DNA from: LMUY01 sp964242215
Lineage (GTDB): Bacteria > Pseudomonadota > Alphaproteobacteria > Acetobacterales > Acetobacteraceae
Length of the DNA: 64,000 nt
Reading direction: 5' to 3'
NCBI GenBank assembly: GCA_964242215.1
Contig: CAXTCJ010000008.1
Coordinates: forward strand, 1-64,000
Position numbers and translations under genes: made by a program. This document shows, in pieces, positions 58,412 through 64,000 of the stretch. How positions within the stretch are numbered: the stretch's first letter is position 1; every line of letters begins with the position of its first letter. The notes below the pieces were generated by a model. That model did not search any database and was not told where the DNA came from. It saw only the letters and a program-made list of their open reading frames with translations.

Positions 58412-59350
58412 ATGATCGACCGCCGCACAATGCTGGCTGGCCTTGCTGCCGCCGGTGCCACCACCGCCGCCCTGCCCGTTCGCGCGCAGAGCTACAAGCA
58501 GGCCTATCCGGAACTGGTCTTCGCCGTCGTCCCGGCCGAGAACGCCTCGGGCGTCACCGATCGCTACCAGCCCTTCGTCGCCTATCTGACCAAGCAACTC
58601 GGCACCAAGGTCACCCTGCGCGTCGCCAACGACTATGCGGCCGTCATCGAGGGTCAGCGCGCCGGCAACATCCACATCGGCTATTACGGCCCGGCCTCCT
58701 TCGCCCGCGCGCTCGTCACCGGCGTGAAGACCACGGCCTTCGTCATCGACGTGAACAGCGACGGCACCAAGGGCTATTACTCGGTGTTCTATGTGAAGTC
58801 GGACAGCCCGTACAAGACGGTGCAGGACCTCAAGGGCAAGGATCTCGGCCTGGTCGATCCGAACTCCACCTCCGGCTACAACATGCCGCTGTTCGCGCTG
58901 AACAAGATGGGCATCAACGCCGAGCAGTTCTTCGGCAAGGTGCTGATCACCGGCAGCCACGAGAACGCGGTGCTGGCGCTGTGGCAAGTCACGGTACAGT
59001 GCGCCGCCAACTTCTGGAACGCGCCGGACGACAGCAACCTGACGCGTATGCTGAACAAGGGCATGATCAAGAAGGCCGACGGCTCGCCCGCCAAGGTGGA
59101 TGATTTCCGTATCATCCTGAAGTCGGACCTGATCATCAACGGCCCGACCGCCTATCTCGACAGCCTTCCGCAAGACCTCAAGAGCGCCATCACGACCGCC
59201 TGGCTGGACGCCGCCAAAAACGACAAGGCCGCCTTCGACCGCCTGTCCGACGGCAAGAACCAGCCCTTCCAGGTGACCGACAACGCCGCGTATGACGACA
59301 CGATCAAGCTGATCACCTTCGTCGACCACCTGCGCAAGCAGAACGGCTGA
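58412..59350 (+). CDS. phnD: Phosphonate-type ABC transporter substrate-binding protein
   Basis: 312 aa. Twin-arginine-like signal MIDRRTMLAGLAAAGATTAA with cleavage after VRAQ. Mature domain has LVFAVVPAENASGVTDRYQPF, YLTKQLGTKVTLRVANDYAAVIEGQRAGNIHIGYYGPASF and DPNSTSGYNMPLF, which carry the phosphonate-binding motif (STSGY). Family knowledge: PhnD proteins bind 2-aminoethylphosphonate or similar compounds. AAAGGAG lies before the ATG. Second gene of phnCDEE. Confidence 0.92.
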   Translation: MIDRRTMLAGLAAAGATTAALPVRAQSYKQAYPELVFAVVPAENASGVTDRYQPFVAYLTKQLGTKVTLRVANDYAAVIEGQRAGNIHIGYYGPASFARALVTGVKTTAFVIDVNSDGTKGYYSVFYVKSDSPYKTVQDLKGKDLGLVDPNSTSGYNMPLFALNKMGINAEQFFGKVLITGSHENAVLALWQVTVQCAANFWNAPDDSNLTRMLNKGMIKKADGSPAKVDDFRIILKSDLIINGPTAYLDSLPQDLKSAITTAWLDAAKNDKAAFDRLSDGKNQPFQVTDNAAYDDTIKLITFVDHLRKQNG

Positions 59351-59367
59351 ACCCGGCGTCCGGCGGC

Positions 59368-60252
59368 ATGGCCCACGCGATCTCCAGGCCGCCGGACCCA
59401 CAATTGCAACCGCTGCTAGCGGCCTACGCCCAGGCCGTTGCTGACCGCCGCCGAACGATCCTGATCGGCATCGCGCTGATGGTGGTCGCCACGGTGCTCT
59501 CCGGACTCGGCGCCGAGGTCCGGCTCGACACGTTCTGGGACAAGCTCGGCAACTTCAGCAGCTATTTCGGCCGCCTGACCGAACTCGACACCGGCGCCCG
59601 GGTCTGGACCGACCCGGCCTATTGGTTCTGGGGCCTGCGCCGCTGGAGCCTGCAACTCGAGCAGACGCTGCTGATCGCCTATGTCGGCACCGCGACCGGC
59701 AGCGTGCTCGGCGTCGTCGGCGCGGTGCTAGCCAGCCGCAATCTGTCGCGGTCGGCCACCGTGCGTTTCCTCGCCATCCGCGTGCTGGAGTTCAGCCGCA
59801 CCGTGCCGGACATCGTGTTCGCGCTGATCTTCGTCGTCGCGTTCGGCCTCGGCCCCCTCCCGGGCGTGCTCGCGATCACGCTGCACACCACCGGCACACT
59901 GGGCAAGTTGTTCGCTGAGGTGATCGAGAACATCGACATGAAGCCAGTCGAAGGCGTGCAGGGCACCGGCGGAAGCTGGCTGTCGCAAATTCGCTTCGGC
60001 GTGCTGCCCCAGGTGCTATCCAACTTCGCCAGCTACGCCCTGCTCCGCTTCGAGGTGAACGTGCGCGGCGCCGCGGTGATCGGCTTCGTCGGCGCCGGCG
60101 GCATCGGGCAAGAACTGATCGTCGCCATCCGCAAATTCTACTACTCGGACGTGAGCGCGATCCTGTTGATGCTGCTGGTCTGCGTCATGGCAATCGACTT
60201 CGCCTCCGAAAAGCTGCGCCACAGGATGCTCGCCGCGGAGCAAGCGTCGTGA
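59368..60252 (+). CDS. phnE: Phosphonate-type ABC transporter permease 1
   Basis: 294 aa, about six helices. SLQLEQTLLIAYVGTATGSVLGVVGAVLASRNL, REL.RTVPDIVFALIFVVAFGLGPLPGVLAI and the coupling loop IENIDMKPVEGVQGTGGSWLSQIRFGVLPQV are PhnE signatures; RFEVNVRGAAVIGFVGAGGIGQEL follows. Starts 17 bases after phnD. Pairs with the next permease. Confidence 0.9.
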   Translation: MAHAISRPPDPQLQPLLAAYAQAVADRRRTILIGIALMVVATVLSGLGAEVRLDTFWDKLGNFSSYFGRLTELDTGARVWTDPAYWFWGLRRWSLQLEQTLLIAYVGTATGSVLGVVGAVLASRNLSRSATVRFLAIRVLEFSRTVPDIVFALIFVVAFGLGPLPGVLAITLHTTGTLGKLFAEVIENIDMKPVEGVQGTGGSWLSQIRFGVLPQVLSNFASYALLRFEVNVRGAAVIGFVGAGGIGQELIVAIRKFYYSDVSAILLMLLVCVMAIDFASEKLRHRMLAAEQAS

Positions 60253-61106
60253 GCGGAGCCCTGCGAGCCGACTTCCTAGCTCGGCGAGACGACGTCGAGG
60301 CGCGGCATGGCGCCATTCTGGCCGATCGCGGCCGTGGGCGCTGGGGGCTGGTGGCGCTAGTCGGATTGGCCGTCGCGATCTACGTCACCGGGTTGGTGGT
60401 GCTGGATATCTCGCCGCTGCGCATCTGGCAGGGCCTGGGCCAGCTCGGCACGATCCTGGTGCTGATGCTGCCGCCCACAGCCGGTGGCCACTTCGCGCTG
60501 TATCTGGACGCGCTAGGCCAAACGTTGTCGATCGCCTTTCTCGGCACCCTGCTCGCCGCCGTGGCCGCGGTGCCGTTCGGGTTCCTGGCGGCTCGCAACG
60601 TCGTGGCGAACCGGGCGCTTCATATCCTGGCACGGCGTAGCCTGGACACGGTCCGCAGCATCGACACCCTCATCTGGGCACTGATCTGGATCGATGTCGT
60701 TGGATTGGGGCCGTTCGCCGGGGCACTCGCGATCGCTTCCTCAGATTTTGGCGCCTTGGCCAAGCTGTTTTCGGAAGCGATCGAGACCGCAGACAACAAG
60801 CCCATCGAGGGCGTGGTAGCGAGTGGCGGCGGCCGGCTACTGGCCGTCCGCTTCGGCATCGTTCCGCAGATCCTGCCAGTGTTTGCCAGCCAGCTACTCT
60901 ACTTCTTCGAGTCGAACACACGGTCGGCAACGATCATCGGCATCGTCGGCGCCGGTGGGATCGGGTTGCACCTATACGAACAGATCCGTGTCCTGGAATG
61001 GCGGCAAGCCTCGTTCCTGATCCTGATGGTGCTCATCACCGTGGCCGCGATCGACTTAGTATCCCGTCGCCTCCGCCTGGCCATCATCGGACGGCGAGCC
61101 GGCTGA
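60249..61106 (+). CDS. phnE: Phosphonate-type ABC transporter permease 2
   Basis: 285 aa, about six helices. Same fold as the preceding permease: GQTLSIAFLGTLLAAVAAVPFGFLAARNV, RSIDTLIWALIWIDVVGLGPFAG, coupling loop IETADNKPIEGVVASGGGRLLAVRFGIVPQI, and FESNTRSATIIGIVGAGGIG. GTG start overlaps the stop of permease 1 (GTGA). Last gene of the operon. Confidence 0.9.
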   Translation: MSGALRADFLARRDDVEARHGAILADRGRGRWGLVALVGLAVAIYVTGLVVLDISPLRIWQGLGQLGTILVLMLPPTAGGHFALYLDALGQTLSIAFLGTLLAAVAAVPFGFLAARNVVANRALHILARRSLDTVRSIDTLIWALIWIDVVGLGPFAGALAIASSDFGALAKLFSEAIETADNKPIEGVVASGGGRLLAVRFGIVPQILPVFASQLLYFFESNTRSATIIGIVGAGGIGLHLYEQIRVLEWRQASFLILMVLITVAAIDLVSRRLRLAIIGRRAG

Positions 61107-61124
61107 CACCGGCCCGCCGCAGTC

Positions 61125-61355
61125 TTAATGGTTCTTGCCGCGCCCAGTCTTGCTCTGGAGCGCATCGATGGCCTTCGAGGCTTCGGCCTTGGTCAACGCC
61201 GGGTCGAACTCCTCGCCGGCCTCCTCTGACAAGGTCTTCAGGTAGGATGCCTGCGCCCCCGTCATCGTCTCGTCTCCGGTTGCCCAGTTATCCGGGTCCT
61301 TGACGGTGTTGGAGGGCGCGTCGGCGGGGGAGGGAGTTTTTGGGTTCGTGCTCAT
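61125..61355 (-). CDS. DUF3072 family small protein
   Basis: 76 aa. Contains the DUF3072 pattern: DPDNWATGDETMTGAQASYLKTL then EAGEEFDPALTKAEASKAIDALQSKTGR, a short helical, hydrophilic protein. Its function is unknown; it has no signal or membrane segment. Minus strand between the phn operon and the cdd-recA genes, 41 bases after the cytidine deaminase gene on the same strand. Confidence 0.82.
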   Translation of the reverse strand: MSTNPKTPSPADAPSNTVKDPDNWATGDETMTGAQASYLKTLSEEAGEEFDPALTKAEASKAIDALQSKTGRGKNH

Positions 61356-61396
61356 GAAGGATAAACGCCCGTGTGCCTGATTTGTTCACCGCTCAC

Positions 61397-61803
61397 TTAG
61401 CGTTGATAAGGGAAAGGTAGCAGCTCCCGCAACGTGACCCGGCGAGGCCCCTCCGGCCCCGGTAGGAGAATATCGGCCGCCGGATCGAAGTCGGTCAGCA
61501 TCTCCCGGCAGGCACCGCACGGTGACACGATGGCGATTTCCCGCACGCTCTCCTCAGCCTTGGGATGACGCACGGCGACCGCGCACTCCACCGTGCCGTC
61601 TCCGTCGAGGATGGCGCGCCCCAACGCAACCGCCTCGGCACACACCGAGAGCCGCCCGACGGTGGCCCCGAGGTGCAACCCGGTCCATATCCGGCCATCG
61701 CGGGACCGCAACGCCGCCCCGACGGTGTGCCAATGCGGCCGGTAATGCTTCACCAGCACCGCCTTAGCGGCCTCAATCAACTCGAGATCGGCGAGCGCGA
61801 GAC

Positions 61804-61807
<4 letters not shown>
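61397..61807 (-). CDS. Cytidine deaminase-like zinc hydrolase
   Basis: 136 aa. Zinc-dependent deaminase fold: CAE motif in LSVCAEAVALGRAI near residue 55 (ligand Cys and catalytic Glu) and PCGAC near 97. HTVGAALRSRDGRIWTGLHLG matches the substrate-binding opening of Cdd-type and blasticidin-deaminase-like enzymes. Probably deaminates cytidine/deoxycytidine; other nucleosides remain possible. Its ATG overlaps the recA stop by four bases, so it is the second gene of a recA transcript. Confidence 0.85.
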
Positions 61808-62841
<1,034 letters not shown>

Positions 62842-62900
62842 ACCGTCTTCCCTCTTGCCCGGGCAGTGCGCGCGGCGACACACGATTGTGTCACAGGCCC

Positions 62901-62915
62901 GAACATCGCCGCAAC
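62901..62915 (-). promoter_or_regulatory. Second candidate LexA box in the recA leader
   Basis: GAACATCGCCGCAAC, read on the minus strand GTTG-N7-GTTC, has one mismatch to the alphaproteobacterial consensus GTTC-N7-GTTC. It is 60 bases upstream of the recA start codon, downstream of the predicted promoter. Confidence 0.3.
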
Positions 62916-63006
62916 CCGACGCCAGGCTGCGCCGTGTTACGCGTTCATGGTTTGATGCCTGACTCTCTGTCGATTCGGCCAGATCTGGCCGGTTAAACTA
63001 GTCCTG

Positions 63007-63050
63007 TTAATAAAGCGGTCCTTATCTGTTCACAAGAACAAAAGGTGCAC
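63007..63050 (-). promoter_or_regulatory. Predicted recA promoter with LexA-box-like operator
   Basis: On the minus strand, TTGTGA (63030-63035) and TATTAA (63007-63012) are 17 bases apart, a plausible sigma-70 promoter giving a leader of about 155 bases. Immediately upstream, 63036-63050 reads GTGC-ACCTTTT-GTTC, one mismatch from GTTC-N7-GTTC, the alphaproteobacterial LexA operator. This placement fits SOS control of recA. Confidence 0.5.
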
Positions 63051-63077
63051 GGCGCGGGTGGGATTCAGCGAGCGGAC

Positions 63078-63126
63078 GGGTCCTGGCACTCACAACCCGA
63101 CCGCCATATCGACTGGGCCGTCAAAT
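63078..63126. repeat. Short dispersed sequence element, family E, copy 3 (diverged)
   Basis: GGGTCCTGGCACTCACAACC-CGACCG and a following GGGCCGTCAA resemble the elements at 9474 and 28850 with several differences. Homology is uncertain. Confidence 0.3.
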
Positions 63127-63187
63127 CAAGGCGTGACAAGGACGATCGATCGGTGGCGGTGCTGTCGAGCAGCCGTCGAAGTCGATC

Positions 63188-64000
63188 CTAGCACGAAACA
63201 GCGTCAGCGGGGATTTCCGTGTCGCAAATCGCCTCGGATCTACGCCCGACATGCTCAACGGCCGCAACCAACAGTTTCAGCCGGTAGGGTTTCGGCATGA
63301 AGGTGATGTCTTCGGCCGCAAGGTTTCCCCTCACCGCCTCCTCGGCATAACCCGATGCCAGGATTGCAGGTACGCCAGGATGGAGGGCGCGAACTGCTTT
63401 CACCAAGGCGGGACCATCCATGCCGGGCATGACCACGTCCGAAACGATGACATGGATTGCAAACCCCGCGTCTCGTTTCGCGAGCAACGCCAGTGCCACT
63501 TCACCAGATTGCGCGCTCAACACAGTCCAACCGGCTTTCGTCAGCGCGCGAACTGCCAACCGGCGCACCCCATCCTCGTCGTCGACCAGCAAAACCACCC
63601 GCCCGGGTGCGCGGGGGTCGGTTGCGACGGCCCGTTCTGCCGACCGGGCTGGCGCCGTCGGGATGCCCACCTCGTCACCGTCGTAACGCGGCAGGTAAAT
63701 ACGGATGCGCGTCCCTTTTCCCACCGAGCTGTCGACGGCCAAGAACCCGTCCGATTGCCTGATGATCCCGTGGACCGTCGAAAGCCCCAGCCCGCTGCCC
63801 CCCCTTTCGCGCCGGGTCGTGAAGAACGGGTCGAAAATACGAGGCAGCACGTCCGGCGGGATGCCGACCCCGGTATCCTGCACCTCGATCATCACGTAGC
63901 GGCCGGGCGGAATGGTCTCCTCCCCCCGAACCAACGCGCGATACAACGTAATATGGCCCGTTCTCAGCGTCAGTTGCCCGCCATCGGCCATGGCGTCGCG
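63188..64000 (-). CDS. cckA: Hybrid histidine kinase, CckA-like (5' part beyond the window)
   Basis: The visible 270 residues hold the end of the ATPase domain and a receiver domain; the N-terminal sensor and histidine are outside. N-box RDAMADGGQLTLRTG runs off the right edge. Then G1 DTGVGIPPDVLPRIFDPFFTT, G2 GGSGLGLSTVHGIIRQSDGFLAVDSSVGKGT and, after a linker, VVLLVDDEDGVRRLAVRALTKAGW with acceptor Asp in SDVVMPGMDGPALV, ASGYAEEAVR and FMPKPYRLK. The GLSTVHGI..Q..GF and DVVMPGMDGP.L stretches are close to CckA, the essential cell-cycle kinase upstream of CtrA in alphaproteobacteria, and a location beside recA fits. Identification as CckA is inference. Confidence 0.7.
   Translation of the reverse strand, partial: RDAMADGGQLTLRTGHITLYRALVRGEETIPPGRYVMIEVQDTGVGIPPDVLPRIFDPFFTTRRERGGSGLGLSTVHGIIRQSDGFLAVDSSVGKGTRIRIYLPRYDGDEVGIPTAPARSAERAVATDPRAPGRVVLLVDDEDGVRRLAVRALTKAGWTVLSAQSGEVALALLAKRDAGFAIHVIVSDVVMPGMDGPALVKAVRALHPGVPAILASGYAEEAVRGNLAAEDITFMPKPYRLKLLVAAVEHVGRRSEAICDTEIPADAVSC

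Larger units (their letters stand above)
62842..63187. other. Intergenic region upstream of recA
   Basis: 346 bases between the stop of the cckA-like gene and recA. Besides the promoter and candidate LexA boxes listed separately, it contains a weak match to the family E element at 63078-63126 and a short palindrome CGGCCAGATCTGGCCG at 62976-62991. No ORF or RNA gene could be supported. Confidence 0.5.

Overview
The window is visibly G+C-rich chromosomal DNA with tightly packed genes, frequent GTG/TTG starts and many 4-base stop/start overlaps. Gene content points to an alphaproteobacterium, most like the Acetobacteraceae/Rhodospirillales: a recA-cckA pair, Coq7, GluQ-RS, serine-glyoxylate aminotransferase, two Hint-domain proteins, a FecR/DUF6600 protein and dispersed palindromic intergenic repeats. 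This placement is inference from content; no phylogeny was run. I see no rRNA, tRNA, CRISPR array, insertion sequence or plasmid/phage backbone.

Layout. 1-4.8 kb: end of coaBC, dut, and a NitT/TauT-like ABC pair (double-length permease plus ATPase with a C-terminal extra domain) without a binding protein. 5-9.5 kb: a small membrane protein and a sulfotransferase (minus strand), aat, two tandem secreted paralogues with two conserved cysteines, and an MsrQ-like haem membrane protein. 9.6-14.3 kb: a branched-chain amino-acid ABC operon with fused LivM-LivG. 14.5-18.1 kb: msrA, an orphan cytosine-5 methyltransferase diverging from an XRE regulator, a DUF1003 protein, a histidine phosphatase and a GT9-like protein. 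18.2-28.7 kb: cell-envelope genes (DUF6600, Gly/Tyr-rich lipoprotein, small lipoprotein), gamma-glutamyltransferase, and a 1033-aa repeat protein with a C-terminal Hint domain, separated from a stand-alone Hint protein by an Ldh-family dehydrogenase. 28.9-35.1 kb: a PAS hybrid histidine kinase and a gntR-SBP-permease-permease peptide-type ABC operon without ATPases. 35.3-40.8 kb: serine-glyoxylate aminotransferase, an MFS carrier and a large FAD/Fe-S 2-hydroxyacid dehydrogenase, which could form a glycolate/glyoxylate module. 40.8-43.9 kb: two tandem chemoreceptor-like proteins. 44-52.6 kb (minus strand): double GNAT, two aspartate-type aminotransferases, a potFGHI-like polyamine ABC operon and gluQ. 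52.6-57.5 kb: esterase, HNH protein, coq7, dsbB, a GST and an MFS exporter. 57.5-61.1 kb: phnCDEE phosphonate-type ABC operon. 61.1-64 kb: DUF3072 protein, cytidine deaminase, recA with a plausible LexA-controlled promoter, and the 3' part of a cckA-like kinase.

At least four families of intergenic palindromic repeats (A-D below) recur between genes. Family A copies end in a GGAGGAT that can act as the Shine-Dalgarno sequence of the following gene. The most unusual points are a methyltransferase C-terminus whose DNA reads like known methyltransferase sequence in two frames, the Hint pair, the tandem two-cysteine secreted proteins, and the tandem chemoreceptors, one of which carries a 9-residue tandem repeat at its C-terminus.
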